A DNA stretch of 64,000 bases from JACVRX01 sp963831385 (GTDB lineage: Bacteria; Actinomycetota; Actinomycetes; Jiangellales; Jiangellaceae): positions 1 through 64,000 of the forward strand of contig CAWHPW010000006.1 in the NCBI GenBank assembly GCA_963831385.1, written 5' to 3'. How positions within the stretch are numbered: position 1 is the first letter of the stretch; the number at the start of each line of letters is the position of its first letter. Below the pieces are notes generated by a model. That model worked only from the letters and a program-made list of their open reading frames with translations, was not told the DNA's origin and did no database searches. This document shows, one piece after another, positions 32,103 through 42,317 of the stretch. Position numbers and translations under genes: made by a program.

Positions 32103-33023
32103 TCAGCGCGGTTCTTGTTGCTCTACGTCGGCAGCGGGCGCGCTGTCCCGCTCTGGTTCAGCCTCAGCGGCCATCGCGCCCAGCTCCTCGCGGCCAGGCC
32201 GCAAGCGCGCGGACACCGCGATGTAGATCACGGCGCCGGCGAACAGCAAGACCGAGGTCCATACGTTGAGTCGCAGGCCGAGAATCTCGCGGGCCGGGTC
32301 GACCCGCAGCGTCTCGATATACGAGCGGCCAAGGGTGTACAGCGCGACATACAGGGCGAACACCCGGCCGTGTCCCATCCGGAACCGACGGTCCGCCCAG
32401 ACCAGGATCAGGGCGACGGCGACACACCACAGCGCCTCGTAGAGGAAGGTGGGGTGAAAAGTCTCGACGTCGGCATAGCGATCCGGCCGGAACTGGGGAT
32501 CGATCTCCAAACCCCACGGCAGGTCGGTGGGCCGGCCGAACAGCTCCTGGTTGAACCAATTACCGAACCGGCCGATCGCCTGGGCCAGCACAATGCCCGG
32601 TGCCAACGCGTCGGCGAGCGGCGGCAGCGGAACGCCACGTCGCTTGGCCCCGATCCACCCGCCCAGAACGCCCAGCGCGATGGCACCCCAGACGCCGAGC
32701 CCGCCTTCCCAGATCTTCAGCGCGTCGACGGGGTTGGCGCCGGCGGCGAAGTACGACTCCCAATCGGTGGCGACGTGGTAGAGCCGTGCGCCCACGATGC
32801 CGAAGGGGACGGCCCACACCGCGATGTCGCCGACCACTCCGGGTGCACCGCCGCGCGCGATCCAGCGCCGGTTGCCGACCCAGATCGCCACCAGGATGCC
32901 GGCAAGAATGCACAGCGCATACGCCCGAATCGGTACCGGACCCAGGTTCCAGACCGCATTCGACGGGCTCGGGATGGACGCCGGCACGGCCGACAGGACA
33001 TGCGCGTGACCGGCGGTGAGCAC
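32103..33023 (-). CDS. lgt: Prolipoprotein diacylglyceryl transferase
   Basis: Lgt attaches diacylglycerol to the lipobox cysteine of prolipoproteins at the membrane. Its 306 residues have seven membrane segments, the family signature GRFGNWFNQELFGRPT, an N-terminal IRAYALCILAGILVAIWVG and the late YTLGRSYIETLRVDP. The hydrophilic C-terminal tail (AEAEPERDSAPAADVEQQ) is common in actinobacteria. GTG 33023 is the likely start. It is the last gene of the trp transcription unit. Confidence 0.96.
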   Translation of the reverse strand: MLTAGHAHVLSAVPASIPSPSNAVWNLGPVPIRAYALCILAGILVAIWVGNRRWIARGGAPGVVGDIAVWAVPFGIVGARLYHVATDWESYFAAGANPVDALKIWEGGLGVWGAIALGVLGGWIGAKRRGVPLPPLADALAPGIVLAQAIGRFGNWFNQELFGRPTDLPWGLEIDPQFRPDRYADVETFHPTFLYEALWCVAVALILVWADRRFRMGHGRVFALYVALYTLGRSYIETLRVDPAREILGLRLNVWTSVLLFAGAVIYIAVSARLRPGREELGAMAAEAEPERDSAPAADVEQQEPR

Positions 33024-33047
33024 GGCCTGACGCTACCCGGGGCGCCG

Positions 33048-33773
33048 TCAGCTCCCGGCGGCGGCCGCCACGGCGCTCTGCAGGCCGTCCGGGGTCAGTT
33101 GGTCCGCTGATAGCACCTGCCCGTCCACCAGGACTGTTGGTGTCGCAGCGATCTCGGCCTCGCTCTGGCTTGCCGCCACATTGGCCACCCAGGCCGCATA
33201 CCTGCCGCCCTCGACGCAACTCTCGAACTCCGACCCGGTGACGCCTGCCTCGGCGCCGAGAGCCACCAGATCGTCGGTCGTGAATCCGCCCGTTCCCTCC
33301 TGCGGCTGGTTCTCGAACAGGACCGTCAGAAACTCTCCGGCCCGGCTCTGGTCCGCCGCGCAGCCGAACGCGTTCGCGGCGCGCTCGGACTCCTCGCCGA
33401 GGAACGACAGCGGGTGGTACACGAGTGCCGCGTCGCCGTCGGCCGCAAGCTGCTGCAGCGTCGAGCCGGAGTCCTGCTCGAAATCTCGGCAGAACGGGCA
33501 TTGGAAGTCGATCCACAAGTCGATGGTCACCGGGGCAGCCGCGTCACCGACAACGATGCCGCCCGCTGGCTCGGTGACGCCAGCCGGAAGCGGCGCACTG
33601 CTGTCTTCTCCTGTCCGGTTCGCGAAGACCACGATGCCGACGACAAGCACGACCACCGCGACCACGGCCAGCACGCCGAAGCGGACCAGCTGCTCGCGCC
33701 GGCGTTGGCGGCGCGCCTCGGCCTCACGCAGCTCGCGAGCCTTGGCCCGCGCCTCCGGCCGGTTGCGGCTCAC
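33048..33773 (-). CDS. Membrane-anchored DsbA-like thioredoxin-fold protein
   Basis: Protein of 241 residues: a highly charged cytoplasmic N-terminus (ARAKARELREAEARRQRRRE), one membrane segment (FGVLAVVAVVVLVVGIVVF) and an external DsbA/thioredoxin-4 domain with the redox motif CPFC in DLWIDFQCPFCRDFEQ and the cis-Pro stretch ATPTVLVDG. It probably forms or exchanges disulfides in exported proteins. GTG 33773 overlaps the trpA stop (GTGA), which fixes the start and implies coupled translation. Confidence 0.92.
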   Translation of the reverse strand: MSRNRPEARAKARELREAEARRQRRREQLVRFGVLAVVAVVVLVVGIVVFANRTGEDSSAPLPAGVTEPAGGIVVGDAAAPVTIDLWIDFQCPFCRDFEQDSGSTLQQLAADGDAALVYHPLSFLGEESERAANAFGCAADQSRAGEFLTVLFENQPQEGTGGFTTDDLVALGAEAGVTGSEFESCVEGGRYAAWVANVAASQSEAEIAATPTVLVDGQVLSADQLTPDGLQSAVAAAAGS

Positions 33774-34599
33774 GGCGCCGGCTGACCGTGGTGCCGTTGT
33801 CGAACGCCGGCGGCCAGCTCTGCGGCCAGCGCGGCGGCGGCTCGAACGCCGGACTGTCCGTCGACAGCGTCGAGCAGGCACCGGACGAAGGCAGAGCCGA
33901 CGATCACGCCGTCGGCGAAGCCTGCGACCTCGGCGGCCTGCCCGGCTGTCGAGACACCCAGTCCGACGGCGACCGGCAGGTCGGTGGCGATCCGGGTGCG
34001 CTGAACCAGCGCCGCCGCTGTCGTGCTGACGCTGGCGCGGACGCCGGTGACTCCCATGGTCGAGGCCGCGTACACGAAGCCCCGGCATGCCTGCACAGTC
34101 AGCGCGATCCGCTCGTCGCTCGACGACGGCGCGACCAGGAACACCGTGTCGATCTCATGCATCCTGGCCGCGGACAACCACTCGTCCGCCTCGTCCGGAA
34201 TGAGATCTGCAGTGATGACGCCGACACCACCAGCTGATGCCAGATCGCGCGCGAACCGGTCCACTCCGTAACGGTCGATCGGGTTCCAGTAGGACATGAC
34301 GACCGTGGCAGCGCCGGTGGCGGCGACCGATTCCACGGTCCGTAACACGTCGGCGCTGTTCGTGCCCGCACGGAGCGCCGTGTCGACGGCGCGCTGAATG
34401 GTCGGGCCGTCCATCAGCGGATCGCTGTACGGCAGGCCCACCTCGACGACATCGACGCCGGCCGCCACCATCGCCCGCAACGCGCTGGCCGCCCCGTCCA
34501 CGCTCGGATAGCCCGCAGGCAAGTAACCCACCAAGGCGGCACGACCGGCTGCCTTCGCTCGGCTGAACGGTGCCGTCAGCGCCGAGGCCGTTCGCACTG

Positions 34600-34603
<4 letters not shown>
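33770..34603 (-). CDS. trpA: Tryptophan synthase alpha subunit
   Basis: TrpA cleaves indole-3-glycerol phosphate to indole for TrpB. Its 277 residues show the substrate-site stretch LVGYLPAGYP, the catalytic Glu/Asp region VDVVEVGLPYSDPLMDGPTIQ, and VAVGLGVSTAGQA near the C-terminus. The ATG at 34603 overlaps the trpB stop (ATGA). Confidence 0.97.
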
Positions 34604-35804
<1,201 letters not shown>

Positions 35805-35808
<4 letters not shown>

Positions 35809-36626
35809 GACCGCCCCTGGCGCAACGCCGGGTGGGCGCCTGCGGCCACGAGATCTGCGACCGCGGTCCGCGGCTCCTTGCCACTGACCAGACTCTCGCC
35901 GACCAGGACCGCATGAGCACCGGCGCGGGCGAGCTCGATGACGTCGCGCGGTCCACGCACGCCGGATTCGGCCACCGTGACGATCCCGTCCGGAATGAGC
36001 GGCGCCAGCCGCTCGAACGTGTTCATGTCGACCCGAAGGGTCGTGAGGTCCCGCGCGTTGACACCGATCAGCCGGGCCCCGGCGTCGACCGCGCGCTCGA
36101 CCTCGTCCGCGGTATGGCACTCGACGAGCGGAGTGAGCCCGATCGACTCCGCCCGCTCTACCAGGCCGACCAAGGCATTCTGCTCCAGCGCCACCACGAG
36201 AATGAGGGCGAGATCCGCCCCGCATGCACGTGCTTCCCACAGCTGGTAACTCGTCAGAATGAAGTCCTTGCGCAGCACCGGCGTATCGACTGCCGCGCGC
36301 ACGGCTCGCAGGTCGTCGAGAGTCCCTCCGAACCGGCGTCGTTCGGTCAAGACGCTGATCGCCGTGGCACCGCCTGCCTCGAAGTCACGGGCAAGTGACG
36401 CGGGGTCACTGATCTCCGCCAACTCGCCCTTCGACGGACTCGAGCGCTTGACCTCGGCGATCACCGAAACACCCGGAGCGCGCAAAGTTGGCATCGGGTC
36501 ACGAGCTGGCGGCTGGCGCTCGGCCTTCGCCTTGAGCTCGTCGAGTGAGACCTGCTGCTGGCGTTCGGCGAGGTCTGCCCGCACGCCGTCGAGGATCTCG
36601 TCGAGAACGCTCACACTGCTCGCCAT
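35805..36626 (-). CDS. trpC: Indole-3-glycerol phosphate synthase
   Basis: TrpC closes the indole ring, giving indole-3-glycerol phosphate. Its 273 residues fold as a TIM barrel with VIAEVKRSSPSKG, VLRKDFILTSYQLWEARACGAD, GVNARDLTT and VAESGV. It is the stand-alone form with no fused TrpF; HisA in this window is probably the bifunctional PriA that covers the TrpF step. Confidence 0.97.
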
Positions 36627-36718
36627 CGGTCGGGGGCGTGTCCGGGCCGTGCCGTCGCCCAGAGTAGCGACGGCTCCTGGGCCGGGTTCTCCACCCCCCT
36701 GGGCGGGTCCGGCCGCGA

Positions 36719-37051
36719 TCAGCCAGAGGGGCTGGGCAGCTCGACGCCGTATCCGACACCCCGAACCGTCCGAATCCGCAACGCCTCACCGAGCTTCGCC
36801 CGCAATTCGGCCACGTGGACGTCGACCGTACGGGTCCGAGTCATGACCGGGTATCCCCACACCTCGCTCATCAGTTCAGCCCGGCTGCACACATGCCCAG
36901 GGTGACCCATCATGTGCGCAAGCAACGCGGATTGGGTTGCGGTGAGCCGGATTTCGCGGCCGGCAACGACCGCCCGCCGGCCTGCGACGTCCAGCGTCAC
37001 CCCACCGACTGTGACCGGCGGGAGGTCACGACCGGACCGCCCGGCGTCCAT
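36719..37051 (-). CDS. Stand-alone OmpR-type winged-helix DNA-binding protein
   Basis: Protein of 110 residues consisting almost only of an OmpR/PhoB-type C-terminal winged helix (LTATQSALLAHMMGHPGHVCSRAELMSEVWG, RTVDVHVAELRAKLG, IRTVRGVGYGVELP). There is no receiver domain and no phosphorylation site. It lies between the HGxxPAAW gene (3 bases) and trpC (92 bases). It may regulate this unit, but nothing in the sequence shows that directly. Confidence 0.82.
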   Translation of the reverse strand: MDAGRSGRDLPPVTVGGVTLDVAGRRAVVAGREIRLTATQSALLAHMMGHPGHVCSRAELMSEVWGYPVMTRTRTVDVHVAELRAKLGEALRIRTVRGVGYGVELPSPSG

Positions 37052-37054
37052 GGC

Positions 37055-37315
37055 CTAGGCGACGTCGTCCACCGTGGTCGGAACATCGGACGCCTCTTGC
37101 TCGGTCGGCAGCGGCTGTCCCATGCCCATCATCTGCATGACCTTGCCGACGATCGCGCCGAGCATCACCACCCCGACGCCGCCGATCCAGAACAGGGGCC
37201 AGTTGAGCACGATGACTGCGATGGCGCCGATCACGAACCCGATGAGCATGATGATCACGGCGGTCCAGGCGGCTGGGGTGTTGCCGTGGTCGTTGCCGTA
37301 ACTGTTCTGGCCCAT
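37055..37315 (-). CDS. HGxxPAAW family membrane protein
   Basis: Small protein of 86 residues with the family motif HGNTPAAW at residues 10-17, then two membrane segments (TAVIIMLIGFVIGAIAVIVL and WIGGVGVVMLGAIVGKVMQMMGM). The family is found beside trp genes in actinobacteria; its function is unknown. The ATG at 37315 starts directly before the motif. Confidence 0.88.
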   Translation of the reverse strand: MGQNSYGNDHGNTPAAWTAVIIMLIGFVIGAIAVIVLNWPLFWIGGVGVVMLGAIVGKVMQMMGMGQPLPTEQEASDVPTTVDDVA

Positions 37316-37391
37316 CCGCGCTCCTCTGCCGGGATCCTGCCCCCTATTGTGCCCGCTCGGAACGCGTTCGGGGATGCCTGATCGCTCTCGC

Positions 37392-37952
37392 TCAGGTCGT
37401 CGGGTCGTCTCCGCGGTCCAAGGCGTCCCAGGTCTCACGTGCCGTGGGCTGCTTCGCCGTGAGCGGCGGTGGCGTGCGCTCGTATGTCCCGCCCATGCTC
37501 GGCCACCTCGGGCCCCGAACTGCGATCCATCCCCCGGCCATGAAGATCAGCACACACCCGACCAGGAACCAGTTCATCTCCGCCGAGCCTCCGGTCGCCC
37601 CGAGGACGTCGTGCCCGGCCTCGACCGCCCAATCGCGGACATCGTCAGCGAGTGAGATGCCGAGCAACATCGACGAGAGACCTGCGTAAACGGCCGCGAC
37701 GGCGAGTATCAGCCCGATGAACACCCGGCCGACGCGTCGGGTCGCCACAACGCCGATAACCGATGCCAGCGCGAGAAGCGGGAGCACCTGGTAATTCGGT
37801 GCCACCGCGCGGCCAGAGACGGGCAGCCTGCCGCCGCCGTCGAGGTACGCCCGGCCCCACGGCAGGGCCGTCGCAACCAAAGCCAGGATTGCACCAGCGA
37901 CCAGCACGATCAGGACCACCACCATCTCCCGGCGGCTCCTCTGCCCGCTCAC
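37392..37952 (-). CDS. Trp-operon-associated membrane protein (TIGR02234-like)
   Basis: Membrane protein of 186 residues with four hydrophobic segments, located where actinobacteria carry the Trp-associated membrane protein (Trp_oprn_chp). Seen: VLVAGAILALVATALPWGRA, LALASVIGVVATRRVGRV and NWFLVGCVLIFMAGGWIAVRGPRWP. The start overlaps the trpE stop by 4 bases. The exact role is unknown. Confidence 0.87.
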   Translation of the reverse strand: MSGQRSRREMVVVLIVLVAGAILALVATALPWGRAYLDGGGRLPVSGRAVAPNYQVLPLLALASVIGVVATRRVGRVFIGLILAVAAVYAGLSSMLLGISLADDVRDWAVEAGHDVLGATGGSAEMNWFLVGCVLIFMAGGWIAVRGPRWPSMGGTYERTPPPLTAKQPTARETWDALDRGDDPTT

Positions 37953-39497
37953 GATCTAGGGTCCCCCGAAATGACCGGCCGAATGGACTCGGCAACGGCG
38001 ATTGCACGGAGTACAGCGGCGGCCTTGTTGCGGCTCTCGGTGTCCTCTGCTCGCGGATCGGAGTCGGCCACGACGCCTCCGCCTGCCTGGACATACGCGA
38101 CGCCGTCGCGGACCACAGCAGTACGGATCGCAATGGCGACGTCGAGGTCGCCGGCGAAGTCGAGGTAGCCGACGACTCCCCCGTACACGCCGCGGCGGGT
38201 GGGTTCGAGCTCCTCGATGAGCTCCATGGCGCGCGGTTTGGGCGCGCCAGAAAGCGTTCCCGCCGGGAAGCACGCGGCCAGCACGTCGATTGCGCTGCGC
38301 TCGGCGGCGACTTCTCCGACCACCGTCGACTCGATGTGCATCACGTGGCTGTACCGGCGAACCGTCATGAAGTCGACGACCTCCACCGTGCCCGGCTGGC
38401 AGACCCGACCGAGATCGTTACGGGCCAGATCGACCAGCATCAGGTGCTCGGCACGCTCCTTGGGATCGGCGAGCAATTCAGCTGCGAGGGCAGCGTCGCC
38501 TTCAGGGGTCTCTCCCCGCCACCTGGTGCCGGCGATCGGGTGAGTCATCGCCCGATCGCCGTGGACCTTGACCAGCGCCTCCGGGCTCGAGCCGACGACG
38601 TCGAAGCCCCCGTTCGGGCCGCCGTCCCGCCCAGGCAACCGGAGCAGGTACATGTACGGGCTCGGGTTGCTCTGCCGCAGCACCCGGTAGATATCGAGGG
38701 CGTCAGCCGAGGTCGTCGCTTCGAACCGCTGGGATACCACGACCTGGAATGCCTCGCCGGCCCGGATCTCCTCCTTCGCTCGAGCGATCGCCGCCAGGTA
38801 GTCCGGCTGCGCCGTACGGCTGACGTGCCGCGACTCGGCCGAGGGAACGTACGAGGCTACTGACGAGGCCGTGGGCGCCGCGATCTCCTCGGTCATCCGG
38901 TCCAGCCGGCCGATCGCGTTCGCCCAGGCATCGTCGACGCGTTCGTCGGTGTCGTCCCAGTTGACGGCGTTGGCGACGAGCAGGACCGTGCCGTCCTCGT
39001 GGTCGAGAACGGCCAGGTCGGTGGTGAGCAGGAACGCGATCTCCGGCAGCCCGAGGTCGTCGTCGGCCAGTTCGGGAAGTCGCTCGAGCCGGCGAACCGC
39101 GTCGTACGACACGTACCCGACCAGCCCTCCGGTCAGAGGTGGCAGGTCAGGGAGCCGCGGCGTGTGCAGTGCGGTGAGCGTGCCCCGGATCGCCTGCCAC
39201 GGGTCTCCGCCATCCGGCATTCCGACCGGTGGGGTTCCATGCCAGACCGCCTGCCCGTCCCTCTCGGAGAGGACGGCCGACGACCGGGCGCCCACGAACG
39301 AGTAGCGGGACCACACCCCGCCGTGCTCTGCGGACTCCAGCAGGAACGTTCCCGGCCGGCTCCCGGCCAACTTCTGGTAGACGCCCACCGGACGTCTCTC
39401 CGTCTGCGAGCAGACGGCGAGTCACCGGGATCACGCGCCGGTCCTTCGCCAGCACCCGGAACGCGTCGAGAGTCGGCGTCGCCTGGAGACCCGTCAC
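37949..39497 (-). pseudogene. trpE: Anthranilate synthase component I, one frameshift
   Basis: TrpE converts chorismate to anthranilate. The main frame (479 residues from 39388) has FLLESAEHGGVWSRYSFVGA, the chorismate-binding PSPYMYLLRLPG, DLARNDLGRV, TLSGAPKPRAMELIEELEP and YVQAGGGVVADSDP. The normal first 35 residues (ATPTLDAFRVLAKDRRVIPVTRRLLADGET) are in another frame, starting at GTG 39497, which overlaps the hisI stop. One extra base at about 39392 separates them. Either the gene is inactive or the base is an error; all else is intact. An internal start would lose conserved N-terminal sequence. Confidence 0.88.
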
Positions 39498-39853
39498 GAC
39501 GTCGTCCTGGTAAGAGCTGGCAGCAGGCCATCGTCGAAGCAGGTCCGCGCTCCTGTATGGCAGGCAGAACCCTCTTGCGCGACCTTGATCAGCACCGCGT
39601 CGCCATCGCAGTCCAGACGTACCTCGCGCACCCATTGCCGGTGCCCCGAGACTTCGCCCTTGACCCAGATCTCCTGCCGGCTCCGGCTCCAGTAGGTCGC
39701 CCTCCCTGTGGTCAATGTGCGGTGCAGCGCTTCGTCGTCCATCCAGGCCAGCATCAGGATCTCGCCGGTGTCATGGTGTTGGACGACGGCAGCGACGAGG
39801 CCGTCGGCGTCGCGCTTGAGGCGTGCGGACAAATCGGGGTCCAGGCCGGGCAT
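39494..39853 (-). CDS. hisI: Phosphoribosyl-AMP cyclohydrolase
   Basis: HisI opens the purine ring of phosphoribosyl-AMP in histidine synthesis. Its 119 residues show GEILMLAWMDDEAL, TGRATYWSRSR, VKGEVSGH and the metal site DCDGDAVLIKVAQEGSACHTG with a further Cys in RTCF. It is separate from HisE, as in other actinobacteria, and it leads the trp unit. Confidence 0.96.
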   Translation of the reverse strand: MPGLDPDLSARLKRDADGLVAAVVQHHDTGEILMLAWMDDEALHRTLTTGRATYWSRSRQEIWVKGEVSGHRQWVREVRLDCDGDAVLIKVAQEGSACHTGARTCFDDGLLPALTRTTS

Positions 39854-39973
39854 CCGGCCATTGTTCCCGAGCCGGGTGGGTCACGAGGGGCCGGCTCGTT
39901 TTGCAGGCGGTTGACCATCATGGTCGAATGCGCTTCCACACCGGCCCACTTCTGGGATCGAGGACCCACCGGC

Positions 39974-40459
39974 ATGTCGCTTCGACGTCACCGCCCCGTT
40001 CGTCGATTCTGTGGTTCGGCGCTCGTCGTCATCGCCATGGCAATAGCCGGATGCGGATCCGGCGGCGGCGAGGAGACCGGCGAGTCGGACCGGTCTGGTG
40101 ACGTCGACGTATTCGATCTGGAGGTCGGAGTCTGCCTCGCCGACTTCCAGGATGCGACCGAGCTGGAGACCATCGAGGCTTCGTCGTGCTCCGAACCGCA
40201 CAGCGATGAGATCTTCGCCTCCGGCTCGATCCCCGACGGCAACTTTCCCGGGATGGACGTCGTCGAGGCGAAGGCGCAGGACATGTGCATCGCGGAGTTC
40301 GACGACTTCGTCGGGATTTCGTACGAAGACTCAGTCTTGGACGTGGGGTATCTGACCCCGACCGAAGAGAGCTGGAACGACGGAGACCGCGACGTGCTCT
40401 GTACGGTCTACGACCCGGCAGAAGAGATCTCCGGCAGCCTGCGTGGCGCCAAGCGCTGA
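39974..40459 (+). CDS. Septum-formation-type lipoprotein
   Basis: Predicted lipoprotein of 161 residues: signal segment, lipobox AIAGC (Cys27), Gly/Glu/Asp-rich linker, then a domain with four conserved cysteines (GVCLADF, ASSCSEPHSDEIFA, MCIAEF, VLCTVY). The pattern matches actinobacterial septum-formation (Septum_form) family proteins. The role is unknown beyond that link. It is divergent from hisI and convergent with the ABC exporter. The start at ATG 39974 gives a compact signal peptide. Confidence 0.78.
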   Translation: MSLRRHRPVRRFCGSALVVIAMAIAGCGSGGGEETGESDRSGDVDVFDLEVGVCLADFQDATELETIEASSCSEPHSDEIFASGSIPDGNFPGMDVVEAKAQDMCIAEFDDFVGISYEDSVLDVGYLTPTEESWNDGDRDVLCTVYDPAEEISGSLRGAKR

Positions 40460-40517
40460 GGCTAGTGCCGCTCGCACGGCCGTTCGCTTGCCGTCTGACC
40501 AGCTTCGGAGCGAGCGG

Positions 40518-42317
40518 TCAAGTCGGCGTCTGCGCCTGGCTAGCCCAGGCGGCATGCAGCCGGGAGTAGGCGCCGCCGGCGTCGACCAGGTCCACATGTC
40601 GTCCGCGCTCGACGAGCCAGCCGTCGTCGAAGACGAAGATTTCATCCGACGCTTCAGCGGTCGAGAGCCGATGCGCGATCGTCACGGCGGTTCGGCCGCG
40701 AGTGATCCCTTCCAATGCCCGCGCGAGCCGCACCTCCGTCGCGGGGTCGACGGCGCTCGTCGCCTCGTCCAGGACCAGCAGGTCAGGGTCGGCCAGATAG
40801 GCGCGAGCCAACGCGACGAGCTGGCGCTCGCCTGCCGAGAGCGACTCGCCCCGCTGCCCGACCGGAGTGGCCAGTCCCAGCGGCAGGCCGTCGAGCCAGT
40901 CGACGAGACCGAGCTCGGTCAACGCCAGCCGAACCCCATCGTCAGAAGCTGCCGGCCGGCCGTAGCGGATGTTCGCGGCCAGGGTGTCGTCGAACAGGAA
41001 GCCTTCCTGCGGCACCATGACGACCCGATCCCGAAGTGAGTCGAAACGGATGTGGCGTAGGTCGACTCCGTCGATGAGCACCCTGCCCTCGACCGGGTCC
41101 ATCAGCCGGGTCAGCAGCTTCGCGAAAGTCGTCTTCCCCGAGCCGGTCTCTCCCACGACGGCGATCCTCGATCGCGGCGGGATCTGCACATTGACCCGAT
41201 GCAGCACGGTCGGCCCATCCGGATAGGCGTATGAAACCTGGTCGAAGCGGACCTCGATCGGGCCCCGCGGCAGCGCGACGCCGGCCGGCCCCGGATCGGC
41301 GACATCCGCGGGCGTGTCGAGTACCCCGAGGACGCGCCGCCAGCCGGCGACGGCGTTCTGCGCCTCGTTGAGGACCTCCGTCCCCACCTGCACCGGCCCG
41401 ACGAACAGCGTCACCAGGAACAGGAACGCCAGCAGCGCACCGAGGGTGAGTTCGCCCGCCAGCCCGAGCAGCACCCCGACGACCACCACCACGGCGTTGG
41501 CGATCCCGGCGACGACCTCGCCGGTGGAGAACGACATGGCAACGAGCTTCTGCGCCCGGGTCGCGGCGCTCCGATGCCGGTCCACTGCGGTGTCGATGCG
41601 GTCCTGTGTTCGCTCTTCGATCGAGTACGCCCGGACCACTTCGGCGCCCACCACCGACTCCGAAATCGCGCCGAGCATCGACCCGACCCGCTCACGGACC
41701 ACGCTGTACGCCGCCGACACGTTGCGCTGGAAGAACCGAAGAAGCAGGAACAGCGGCAGGAAGCAGATCCAGACCAGGACGGTGAGTTGCCACGAGTAGA
41801 TCGCCATGATCACCGTCGCCACGACCAACTGCCCGAGACTGACCAGGAACAGCAGCCCGGCCCATTGGACGAACTGCGACAGCGCATCGACATCGCTGGT
41901 GACCCGTGAGACGAGCGAGCCGCGTCGTTCCGTGTTCTGGGTGAGCACCGAGAGGTCGTGCACATGCCGGAACGCGACGGTCCGCAGGGTGGCCAGACCG
42001 GCTTCGCTCGCCCGGAACAAGCGGACGTTCATCAGGTACGCGCAGCCGGCCGTGACCAGGACGGCGATCCCCGCCGCGAGGCACATCCATCGGACGAACC
42101 CGAGGTCTGGGCCGGCTGGATTCAAAAGGCCTCTGTCGACTGTTTGCTGCACGGCGATCGGCACGACCACTCGGCCGGCAGTCGCCACGAGTGCCAAGCC
42201 AAGAGTGAGGCCGAGGCCGGCCCGGATCTCCGGCGAGTACGACAATCCCCGACGGATGGTTTGTACGGCGCCGTGATCGGTGCTGTCACCCACGCTCGAC
42301 GTCGACAGCGCGCTCAC
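40518..42317 (-). CDS. ABC exporter, membrane-ATPase fusion (subunit 2)
   Basis: Type I ABC exporter half of 599 residues: six membrane segments, then an ATPase with Walker A GETGSGKTT, signature LSAGERQLVALARAYL and Walker B LLVLDEATSAVD with the catalytic Glu present. Its start overlaps the stop of the partner gene by 4 bases, so the two probably form a heterodimer that exports drugs or lipids. The substrate is unknown. Confidence 0.93.
   Translation of the reverse strand: MSALSTSSVGDSTDHGAVQTIRRGLSYSPEIRAGLGLTLGLALVATAGRVVVPIAVQQTVDRGLLNPAGPDLGFVRWMCLAAGIAVLVTAGCAYLMNVRLFRASEAGLATLRTVAFRHVHDLSVLTQNTERRGSLVSRVTSDVDALSQFVQWAGLLFLVSLGQLVVATVIMAIYSWQLTVLVWICFLPLFLLLRFFQRNVSAAYSVVRERVGSMLGAISESVVGAEVVRAYSIEERTQDRIDTAVDRHRSAATRAQKLVAMSFSTGEVVAGIANAVVVVVGVLLGLAGELTLGALLAFLFLVTLFVGPVQVGTEVLNEAQNAVAGWRRVLGVLDTPADVADPGPAGVALPRGPIEVRFDQVSYAYPDGPTVLHRVNVQIPPRSRIAVVGETGSGKTTFAKLLTRLMDPVEGRVLIDGVDLRHIRFDSLRDRVVMVPQEGFLFDDTLAANIRYGRPAASDDGVRLALTELGLVDWLDGLPLGLATPVGQRGESLSAGERQLVALARAYLADPDLLVLDEATSAVDPATEVRLARALEGITRGRTAVTIAHRLSTAEASDEIFVFDDGWLVERGRHVDLVDAGGAYSRLHAAWASQAQTPT

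Noticed and set aside
36652..36673. 7-bp perfect hairpin CCGTCGC/GCGACGG upstream of trpC
   Set aside because: Short, without a U tract and with no Trp codons in a leader frame nearby; chance pairing is likely at this GC content.
39380..39400. Programmed frameshifting in trpE
   Set aside because: No slippery run or downstream structure is evident and trpE is not known to use it; a mutation or error is simpler.
40468..40517. Inverted repeat CCGCTCGC/GCGAGCGG between the septum-type gene and the ABC exporter
   Set aside because: The loop is over 30 bases and the stem only 8; too weak to call a terminator.
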